NCBI GenBank assembly: GCA_009602725.1
Contig: WELB01000004.1
Location: 1,074,753 to 1,096,244, forward strand
Length of the DNA: 21,492 nt
Reading direction: 5' to 3'
From: Spirogloea muscicola
Taxonomy: Eukaryota > Streptophyta > Zygnematophyceae > Spirogloeales > Spirogloeaceae
Position 1 is the first letter of the stretch. Every line of letters begins with the position of its first letter. The position numbers and the translations under genes are program-made. Of the stretch, positions 1 through 9,400 are shown in pieces. Under the pieces are notes generated by a model. It made no database searches. It was not told the DNA's origin and saw nothing but the letters and a program-made list of their open reading frames with translations.

Positions 1-14
1 CCCCCTTTTCAAAC

Positions 15-155
15 CAGAAGAAGAAGAAGTGGCTCTCCCAATGGGGGCAAGGGCTGTGAAAAGCCAGCCCGAAAAGAATTGACAAAGGAGTTCGGAGGGG
101 CCAAATGACGGAGGGGCCTAAAACGCTAAGCAGCTACGAAGGGGCCTGAAGATAC
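15..155 (+). repeat. R1 dispersed repeat, copy a
   Basis: The segment from CAGAAGAAGAAG at 15 to about 88 is nearly identical to 6064-6133: two substitutions and one missing triplet. It shares the core GGCTGTGAAAAGCCAGCCC. The part further right (GTTCGGAGGGGCC, then AAACGCTAAG) matches weaker copies near 11898-12065 and 19395-19540. It lies just upstream of the first recognisable ABCA exon, so it is either inside an ABCA intron or at a break in that gene. There is no reading frame of note. The family identity is not known to me. Confidence 0.75.
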
Positions 156-266
156 TAAGTCAGAACGGGGGAGGATAATCTCAAATCTAGTACCACCTGT
201 AGGACTTCACTAGCTCATGATGAAGCTCTCCTGAATGTATCCCAGCAATGACATTGCCTGATGAAG

Positions 267-3200
267 GTCCTGGGCTTTGCGACGCCCTCAGACGTGGACG
301 ACTGGCTGGCTGCTCACACGCTGCGTGCACCTGCTGCGCTGCACCTGCGAGAGCTGGCCAACGGTGGCATCGGCTTTGGGCTGCAAAGCAACTCCACAGT
401 TGTAGCATACCGCGGCAACTTCCAGGACCCCAACTTCAAGTTCCAGCTGCCACTGCAGGCCGCCGCTGAGCGCGAGATCACTCGCTACATCTCCCGAGGT
501 ACGGCCCCTGCTCTGTTGCAGATGGAGGCTGCCTGCAGCAGGGTGATGGCACTCTGATAGCTCCCTGTAGAGCTTCTGCTAACGTCAACGATGCTGCCTG
601 TGCCTCGCACAGATTGGTCCATTGTGTGGGCACCGAGCTTCCGCGAGTTTGCGCACCCGGCCATTGACACTTTCTCCGAGGTGGCCACCATTGGGCCGAC
701 TTTCCTGTTCGCCGCTGCCATGTTCGGGTTTGTCATTCAGATCAGCGCAATAGTACGCGAGAAGGAACTTCACCTGCGTCAGGTGCTGCTGCCACTTTGG
801 CGCCCTCACCCCAAGTCCTCCACCTTCTTCCTCCATGCATCAGCAGCCCGCATACGAGTCTAGCATTTGTTGCGCCGGCACCGCTGAACGCCAGCCACTG
901 AGCTTTCTGAAAGCCGGCGCACACTGACGTGCTCGCGGGCTTGGCGGGCGTGGTGGGCAATGCTCGTGGCACAGGCAATGGCAACAATGGGCCTGCTGCA
1001 GTCAGCCTACTGGCTGACGTGGCTGCTGTGGGAGGCGATGCTGGCGGCCACGTGGGCCCTGCTGCTTGTGCTCTTCGGCCTCGCCTTCCAGTTCGACTTT
1101 TTCCGCCACAACGACTTCGGCGTGCTCTATGTCTTCTTCTTCCTCTTCGCTCTCAACATGGTCCATGCCGAAGCCCCCCTGTCTGTTTGATTAAAGTGTT
1201 GGTTTTCTGCCTGCTTGAGGTCTGGCGGTCTCTGTCTACGACTCTGGTTTGCAGCTGTGGTTGCACAGCGTTGAGGATGCAACCAGAGGAGTTTCAACCA
1301 TGTAGGTGCTGTGAAGCTTGGCAGCCAAGGCTTGTGTGTTGATGCCCCGAGGGGCCCCTTGCTGTCGCATGCAGATTGGATTCGCGTTCATGCTTTCAAA
1401 CTTCCTGCAGGCGTCCTCGTCTGCGACAACACTTGGATTCAGCATCTTCATAGTCGGCTTCATCACCGAGGTGCTCCATTACCACGCAGCTTCAGCTTGC
1501 TCTCTAGTTTTCATATCAACAGTCCAGACTTGTTACTGAGCTTTACAGCTGACCGCATTTCTTTGATGGCTCTGCTTCTTTCAGCTCATCACGCAATTCG
1601 GGTTCCCATACGACAAGCAGTTTGCGGATGTGCTGTGGTGGGTGTGGTCAGTCTTCCCGCCAAACCTGCTGACGGTTGGGCTTAAGTACCTGGGTGACAC
1701 AACCGCCACGCCACAGGACCCTGGTACCAACTGGTCCAATTACGACCAGTGCCCTCCTCGCGACGACCAGTGTGTCATCACTTTGGTCAGTCCATCATAC
1801 TAGTCTTGACATCATTGAGGCTTTGCCATTTGATGGATACGAATTTGTTTGTGGCCTCCTGCTCAACGATGTTGTAATGTCAGGCAGAGGCATCACTCCA
1901 ATTCGTGCCACTCGTGCGCAGGCCGTGATCTACAAGTGGCTGATTGTGACGTTCGCTATCTGGGTCGTCCTGGCGTTGTACTTTGACAACGTGTTTCCCA
2001 ACGACAGTGGCGTCCGCAGACCCTTGCTCTTCTTTGTCTCACCAGATTACTGGCTTGGCCGCTCTGGGGCTACCACGGAAGGTCTGTCATGCTCTGGGCT
2101 CCTTCTGCTTTCACGACCCTTTGCTTTTATTCAATGTGCTGACATTGCCAACCTGCTGCCGAGGCGCGCTGCCTCATGAGCCCCTGGCGCATGTGCAAGT
2201 TTGCAGGGAAGGCTTGCGGCTGCTGCAGCAGGAGAGGCCAAGTAGCGAGGCCTGGTGCTGAGGTCGATGTGACTGACGTGGACGCCGACGTGGCTCTGGA
2301 GGAGGAGACCATAAAGGAGCAGGCTCGCCGAGGCGCACCGCTTGACCCCTCAGTTGCTGTGCAGCTCCGCTGCTTGGCCAAGACCTTCCCTGGGTGCCGC
2401 AAGCGCACAGGCTGCTGTCGCTATCGAGCCTCGCCGCCCTTCCAAGCCGTCAAGGTTGGTGAAGCAGATGCACAAAATCACACCTTCAACGCACGTGGAG
2501 TTGAGCTCCCCTGAGCTCCCTGCTCCTGTACTGCTCCTCTGAGCTCTGTGCTGGTGTCCCCTTGCAGGGGGCTTGGATCAATGTGGAGCGAGGGAAGCTC
2601 TTCTGCCTGCTGGGGCCCAACGGCGCAGGCAAGAGCACCACCATTCACTGTCTCACGGGCATCATCCCCTCTACAGGCGGCGATGGTGAGTCCTTCTTGT
2701 GATGCTGCCTGCAATATCCTCCTTGTGATACTGCCTGCATAGCTCAGATTGACTCGATCTTGTCGCAGCATCTCAGCCTTTAGTCGTACAGCCCAGAAGG
2801 TCTCTTTGATTACCATTGCTGTACCGTGGGAGCTTACTCAAGCCTGACACATGTCTGCAAGCACGGGGCTCACAAGAGCTTGTGCACGGAGTCTTTTCAT
2901 TTGGGCAAGCCCATTTGCGACTGCTTGGAGCTATGTGTGTCAATCATGGGAGATGTTTATCAATCAATCACGATGCACACAGGTGCACTGTGCAGCCTAG
3001 CCTTGTTAAGACAGCAATCTCTGACTTCCTGTGACCTGGTGGTATCCCATTCAGCCTTGGTGTGTGGTGACTCCATCAAGAGCCCTGCAGGCATGACGCG
3101 CATACGAAGCAAGATGGGTGTCTGCTCTCAGGTAGGCTGTCCCAAAAGTGACCATAGCCCAACCCCTTGAGTCCAGCTTCATAGTTGATGGCCAAGGCCT

Positions 3201-5130
3201 CTGACAATCTCCTCAGGAAATAAGCATTTCCCAGGGTTTGTGTGTATGTCGCCAATGCTCCGATACTTTTTCTGCTGCCTGTGCTCAACTTAAATTGTCT
3301 GACCAACCATGGCTGCATGTTGCAGTTTGACATCCTGTGGGACAGCCTCTCAGGGCGGGAGCACCTGAGACTCTTTGCGCTCATAAAGGGCCTTTCTAGC
3401 AGCCAGCTTCATTTCGTATGTTCTTCCTCAAGTCCCCCATCACAAGCCTTGTGCAATATGAAAGCCTCATATCAAAGACATATATTTCAAGCTTGTTGAC
3501 GTGCTTCAAGCAACTGATTGCAAGCTTGCTCTATGGATTCTCAACAGGAAACAGAAGACCTCCTGTCAAGAGTTCGATTGACCGAGGCAGCCAATGTCCC
3601 AGCAGGGAGCTACAGCGGGGGCATGAAGCGCAGGCTTAGCGTTGCCGTGGCATTGATAGGAGATCCTGAAATCGTCTTTCTTGATGAGCCGGTCTGCTTC
3701 CTCTGCACTTATTGCTTGACTTTTTTCTGCTCAATGATGACGTGCCAGTCCAATGTGCTCAGACCTGCAAGAGCCTACCTGCATACAAAGTGATTACTTC
3801 ATGCCGCGAATCTAAGAGATCTCCATAGCGCGGCATGTCGTGTATCAAGCAGACAACTGGCATGGACCCTGTGACAAGGCGGCACGTGTGGGACATCCTC
3901 GAGTCCGCTAAGAAGGGCCGAGCTGTTGTCCTGACCACACACTCCATGGAGGAGGCAGACGTCCTGGGCGACAGGATTGCCATCATGGCCAGAGGGCGAG
4001 TGAGATGCCTGGGGACATCCATCCACTTGAAGACCAAGTTTGGGGCGGGCTACATCCTCAACCTCTCCGTGCGGGCTCTTGGCCCTCGCAAAGTTGGCAG
4101 TGACACGGATTTGGCTGGCCAGGCTGCGGCTGAAGCCCACCGGGCAGTGGCTGTTAAGGACTTTGTCAAGGAGGTGAGTACCGTCGATTATGTTTTGCAG
4201 GGTACTAGTACACTGACGACTCTCACACAAGACTTGCTACGTCGCCCCTAAATGTGGAGGAGCTTCAGAGGGATGACGAATGGGCGAGTCTTGTTTACAA
4301 AGCCTGGTCTTCAAGGCCTGCAACGTGACAGAGTGGCTTGTGTCTGCAGCAATTGGGCATAGAGCCAACGAGCAACTCCGGGCCTTACATCAGATTTCTT
4401 ATTCCCAGACAACTTGAACCGCGACTTACTGTGAGCCTCTTTCTCTGCTGAATTGCTTCTTGTATGCTCATGTATTTCTATCTAGCCCAGCAATACATCG
4501 CCCTCACGAGAGACTCTCCAAGACCTTGTCAAGCTGGATTCATCACATGCTCTGACCAAGAATTGTCATCAAATCCATTGTGCAGTGCTTCTTCGCAGCC
4601 CTGCAGGAGAGGAGAGTTTCGTTGGGTGTGAGTGACTGTCAGCTATCTCTTACAACTCTGGAGGAGGTGTTTCTGAAGATAGCCCAGGAAGCTGAATTAG
4701 AGAACACATCATCAGAATCCCGCTTCGAGGATTTTTACATGAATGACTTCACCACCTTGCATGTAAGTTGTGCATTACCAAGGCAAAGCAGTTATTGAAA
4801 GCAGCAGTAAGATATGTCTAAGATGTTAGCAACCACTTACTCTCAATATATATCTATATATCTGAATTGCTTTGCCTCAATATCTGCTTCTTCTTTAAGC
4901 AGCTGCCTTCAGTATTTCTGCCATGCCTTTGCCTGCAGGTCCCATTGGGATGCCGTCTTGTTGCCGTCCCAAACTCATTATCACCAGAAAATCCGGCTGG
5001 TTTGATGGTTGAGGTATTCTGGACGCAGGATGCGGCAGGCAATCTAAAGATAGCCTCCATCTCTTCACCAATGCCCTATAGAGCCAATAGCATGGCATCT
5101 CCCCTTCCAGTTGCAGCTCCTGTCAATTGA
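267..5130 (+). CDS. ABCA-type half-size ABC transporter, 5'-partial
   Basis: Membrane ATPase of the ABC1/ABCA (plant ATH-like) family, which usually moves lipids. Exons, all GT..AG and phase-consistent: 267-498, 613-782, 975-1160, 1375-1470, 1585-1785, 1922-2081, 2207-2454, 2568-2685, 3055-3131, 3326-3415, 3548-3691, 3853-4173, 4350-4430, 4586-4762, 4939-5130 (TGA). Exon 1 is the end of the extracellular loop ([15 protein letters not shown]). Exons 2-6 hold about six hydrophobic segments. The nucleotide-binding domain is complete: Walker [10 protein letters not shown] (about 2608-2641), Q-loop CSQ/FD split by an intron at 3131/3326, signature [10 protein letters not shown], Walker B IVFLDEP, D-loop TTGMDP across the 3691/3853 intron, H-loop [25 protein letters not shown] in exon 14 is typical of the family's regulatory tail. 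The first membrane helix and most of the loop are absent, because they lie outside the window or were lost. The first acceptor (266) is the weakest border. ABCA assignment is secure; the substrate is unknown. Confidence 0.9.
3800..3837 (+). other. Inverted repeat in ABCA intron near 3' splice site
   Basis: CATGCCGCG at 3800-3808 pairs perfectly with CGCGGCATG at 3829-3837, leaving a 20-base loop. It sits 15 bases upstream of the acceptor at 3852, in the intron that splits Walker B from the D-loop. It could fold in the transcript, but any role in splicing is inference. Confidence 0.45.
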
Positions 5131-5160
5131 GAAGAGAGCTGTTCCAGCTCATGAATCACA

Positions 5161-5165
5161 TGTAA
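5161..5165 (+). promoter_or_regulatory. TGTAA polyadenylation signal of the ABCA gene
   Basis: TGTAA lies 31 bases downstream of the TGA at 5128-5130. TGTAA is the usual poly(A) signal of chlorophyte green algae and is normally placed shortly upstream of the cleavage site. An AT-rich tract (5185-5225) follows. No equally clear signal was seen after the other two genes. Confidence 0.6.
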
Positions 5166-5226
5166 TCGTGTCAGGACGAGCTTGTCTGATTATTTCTATA
5201 TTTATTTGTATTTTTATCATTTTTAC

Positions 5227-5244
5227 ACTTGCCTATCGGCAAGT
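5227..5244 (+). other. Small hairpin downstream of ABCA gene
   Basis: ACTTGCC (5227-5233) and GGCAAGT (5238-5244) are perfect inverted repeats around the four-base loop TATC, just after an AT-rich stretch in the 3' flank. It may be a chance structure or a 3'-end element. Function is unknown. Confidence 0.35.
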
Positions 5245-6063
5245 TCGGGTAGAGCATGAGCATTATTCGGTGCTGGAATATTCATGAGTGTTTTGAGCGA
5301 GTTGAGGTGCTTTGCAAGATGATCAAAGACTATGCATGACCACGTGGCCAGCATATCAACATTGTAGAACTGGATTGGGGCTTGGCAAGGGCGATCTCGG
5401 AGACTGAATTGCTGGAGACTTGCGCGCACACTGAACACCTTCTTTCATGCAAACGCCCAGTACTATGTTGCAGGTTGTCAAAGAATCGAAGAGCAACAAC
5501 GTGACATTGCAACCAGAGTACTACGCAGTGTAGCTGTTTCACAAGCACCTCGTCATACTTATCAGAGTCTAGCTGTGCACATGACTGCATCTGAAACATG
5601 GAGGAAGAGATACTGGGCTGCCATAGCTGCTATTATGTGCGTAACGACAAAACACTCTGCACTAGATAGGTGGTAACAGGTATGGAATCAGCAAGTACTA
5701 TTTCCACAATAGAAGCCCTCGCAGGTAAGCGCAAAGGAAATCACGTTACCGTGCTGCAATGGAGCCCAACTGTGCCTGTCATGGGCACTCCATCTAAGCT
5801 GCGAGCAAGCTGCCCTTGTCTGAGCATCCAGCTTTACTGATATGTGCCCCTAAACGCCTTTCGCAGTGCCCTGCTCCTTTTCACAGCCATCGCCTCGCCC
5901 CTTTCGCCTTCAATCTTCCTGGAGAGGCTTCCCCTTCTCTCGCCGGGTAGAGTAATCAAAAAACACCCTCTGTGCGCACCTGGCTGGCTTCTACAGAAGA
6001 GAGAATGCGCGCGGGGCGCACGACATGAAATGGAGGCCAATTCAAGCCGATACATTGTTCAGA
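5245..6063. other. Intergenic region between ABCA and AspRS genes
   Basis: I see no coding region here. Short open frames on both strands show no recognisable family and no splice-compatible continuation. The only structure noted is a weak minus-strand R1-like segment near 5846-5915. The promoter of the downstream gene is probably between here and 6441, but no TATA-type element stands out. Confidence 0.5.
5846..5915 (-). repeat. Possible degenerate R1 repeat, minus strand
   Basis: Read on the minus strand this contains CGATGGCTGTGAAAAG followed at the expected distance by GGCGTTTAGGGGC. This resembles the R1 core and its downstream AAACGCTA block. The match is short and the rest is diverged, so this is a tentative copy, inverted relative to the clear copy at 6064. 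Confidence 0.3.
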
Positions 6064-6133
6064 CAGAAGAAGAAGTGGCACTCCCAATGGGGGCAAGGTC
6101 TGTGAAAAGCCAGCCCGAAAAGAATTGACAAAA
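6064..6133 (+). repeat. R1 dispersed repeat, copy b
   Basis: About 70 bases almost identical to copy a at 15-88, in the same orientation, so the two are direct repeats about 6 kb apart with all the visible ABCA exons between them. Similarity stops just after AAGAATTGACAAA, and an R2 copy follows about 45 bases later. Confidence 0.8.
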
Positions 6134-6176
6134 GCACCAGGGAGAATGGTAAGTGTATTGAGAAATGAAGTGCCTG

Positions 6177-6245
6177 AATGGCCAAGTACAACGGCAAGCA
6201 TCCTTGACAGATGTACATCAGCTGCTGCTGAACTATATAGCTGAC
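6177..6245 (+). repeat. R2 dispersed repeat, short copy
   Basis: GGCCAAGTACAACGGCAAGCA followed by GACAGATGTACATCA, an AGCAG block and GCTGACC matches the left part of the two R2 copies at 20265 and 20518 (GGCCAAGTACAAAGGCAAGC in the latter). It lies directly upstream of the AspRS first exon. Confidence 0.55.
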
Positions 6246-6441
6246 CCGCCTCCGGCAGCAGCAGCCACGTCGAATCCATCATTTCGCGTATTTGCAGGAG
6301 GCCCGGAGAAGCGCGGCTCCCCGCCGCCGCCATCGCCGCCGCCGACGCAAGAGCGCGCAGTCGTCAGTGCCGGGTCCCGCGACGAGTGCCTCGCGGGCCC
6401 GGGCGAGCTCCCGGCTCGGCGACGCCAGCGGGGGGTCCAGC

Positions 6442-9400
6442 ATGAGCGCCCGCCTGTTGCGAGCTGCGGCGGCAGGGGTCGCGCTGCGGTTGCCATGGAG
6501 CTGCCAACCCTCGGGCAGCCTCTGCCGCCGCAGCGGCGGCGGCGGCGGCGGCTTCGCCCGCATCGCCTGCGCGCTCCGGGCCGCCCCTGGCCGCGTCTCG
6601 AGGCAGCCGCGGCGGGTACGGACCNGCCGCTGCTGCCGACATGGAGCCGGCAATGGCCTGGGCCAGCCGCACCGCCAAGTGCAGCCACCTGGGCGCCGCT
6701 GCCGCCGGCACGCGCGTCCGCCTGTGCGGCTGGGTGGCGTCGCAGCGCAGCCACGGCGGGGTGGCCTTCGTCAACCTCCGGGACGACTCCGGCATCGTGC
6801 AGGTCCTCCTCTTGCCCACCCCCATCTTAAACCCTAAACCCTAAAACCTAAACCCTTGAAACCTAAACCCTAACTTCTAAACCCTATCCCTTAGCCACTA
6901 ACTGTGACCACTGCCTGCTCGGCCTTGACCTCCCTGGTGGACCTCAGCTCCTGCACTGTGCCACCGCCGGCCCACAGGTGACGACAGACCCTGTGGGCTT
7001 TCCAGCGGTCCATGACGCTGCGGAGCGCGTGCGCATCGAGTACGTGGTTGCGGTCGAGGGCACGGTGCGGCTGCGACCCCAAGGCCTTGCGAATCCCCGC
7101 ATGGCAACCGGCGAGATTGAGGTGCGGCGGCCTTTCCTCTCCGATATTTGGAGTGGTCCACCTATGTCAGCCTCCCATCATGTCTGCTACAAGACTGCTG
7201 GTGTTGAGGCGTTCTGCAGATGGGGATGGCTTGTGGGCATCTATGCAGGTTGTGGCAGAGTCGTTGCAGTTGCTAAATGTGGTGCGTGGCGCGGTGCCAT
7301 TCCCAGTGACCATCGCCGAGGGCGAGGTGGACCATGTGCGTGAGGAGGTGCGCCTCAGGTGCACTGCTGTTTACCACCACCCACCTCCTTTCAAGGGACA
7401 CTCGCTAGCAGAATTCAACAACACAAGATTTATAATTGTAACAATCTCCAATCTATGTCAGAGCTACTGCTGCATAAAGAGGTCAGAGGTCAGGGCACAG
7501 TATGGATAGTGAAGGTTACTGTAAAGGGCTCATATTGACGGTGACTATTCTGAAACCAGAGCTGCAGCTGAATCTTGTGACCTGATAACTAGGTTCAGCT
7601 CGCTGTGTCGCTGAGACGCTGTTTTGGATCTCGCACACGTGGTACCAGCTCTACTTAGCTTTCAGCTTGGAGCCTCGCACGGCGCAGGTATCGCCACTTG
7701 GACCTGCGACGACTGGAGATGAGCCGCAATTTGCGACTGCGACACCAGCTTGTCAAGGCGCTGCGGCGGTACCTCGAGGACGTTCTTGGCTTTGTGGAGG
7801 TGTGTCCAGCCTTGTGGGTAGCAGACCCTGTCTATACATACAAGGCGCTGCGTTCACCTGCGTATGTGTTAAAGTCTTGATGGTGTATTTAAAGCAGCAT
7901 TGCCTCTACTGCACACACAGATAGAGACACCCATGCTCACGAGATCGACGCCAGAAGGGGCCAGAGATTTTCTGGTACCATCGCGTGTGCAGGTTGTCCC
8001 TCTGCTTTCTATATAGGAGTGTTGTCTTTGTATCTCTCTTACCTCTGCTGGGTCCTCTATGCGGAGCTTCTCCCTCAAGGGTTATGCACCTTCAGAAGTG
8101 TGAGTCTAGAGCTTGCACTTGCTTGAGATAGCAGACCGTCAGCGAAGTGACCAACTGCACTTGTCACTTGCTGTGCTTGCTCAGTCGGGGCATTTTTACG
8201 CGCTACCGCAAAGCCCTCAGCTCTTCAAGCAGATGCTTATGGTGTCTGGTTTTGACCGCTACTACCAGATTGCCAGGTATACCTCAGGCAGCCCACTTTT
8301 GCTCGCTCCATTTGGTGCCCGGGGGACTAGGCCTGGCAATGGATGTCTGTGCGTTGTAGTCTTTGAGCGTGCTATGCTCAAGAACTTGATGATGATCTGA
8401 GCACCAAAGGACAACTCATGGCACGGCAAATTACTAGCCATGCCACTCCATAGGTACACAAAGGTGTGGAATGCAGGAAAAGCAGCAGGTCTAACGGTCG
8501 TCTTACAGAGCGCTTGCTTTTGTTGCAACTCTGGTAGGTGCTTCCGTGACGAGGACCTGCGTTCGGATCGGCAGCCGGAGTTCACGCAGCTTGACATGGA
8601 GCTGGCTTTCACGCCGTGGGAGGACATGCTTGCCGTCAATGAGGACCTCATTTGCCACGTTGGTGATGCTTACCTGCCTGTAGCTGCCACTGCAGTCACC
8701 AAATTGCAATGGTAGCCTGTCACAGGACTGTCTTGTGACTTTGAATGACTGTCTTCTTAACGTGAACCTCTGGCGACTGGTTGTACACCTCGATCTTAAG
8801 TTCAGAATTGGGGCCAGCTGCTGCAACCCTGCGTGTGTGCTATTCTGCAATTCGTTCACATTACTCCGTGACATTATTCATCCTTCATGACATTGTCAGG
8901 CTTGCACGTATCTCACAGGTCTTTAAGGAAGTTAAAGGCGTGGAGCTGCCCCCACAATTCCAGCGCCTGACCTACAAGGACTGCATGGACCGTTACGGTT
9001 CCGACAAGCCTGACCTCCGATTCGGCATGGAGTGTGTCGATGTGAGATTTGTGGCTCATTGCTTTTGCTGCAATGTAATGCCATTGGGAACACGGGCTGT
9101 GCTGGAACACTTCTTGAAACAATTACATTGTATTATTTGCTAAGCCTACTAGAGCTTGTCAGGACAGCGTAACAACACTCCTACATATATTGCAGGTGTC
9201 CGACCTCGTCAAGGACTCAACATTTAAGGTCTTCTCTGGGGCCATATCTGATGGCGGCCTGGTCAAGGCCATCACAGTGCCGGGGGGATCCGGCAAGGTG
9301 TCCACGACCCGGTTGAAGAAGGGTGACGTGTTCCAGGAGGCTGTCAGTGCTGGGTCCCGAGGCATTGCCTATATGAAGGTGCTGGAAGGAGGTAAGAGTA

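Noticed and set aside
6233-6837. Long overlapping open frames on both strands
   Set aside because: GC-rich sequence with few stops in any frame; low-complexity Arg/Ala/Pro translations. Only the + frames leading into the AspRS OB fold are supported.
6828-6894. Chromosome end
   Set aside because: AspRS exons flank the CCCTAAA tract on both sides in phase, so it is interstitial.
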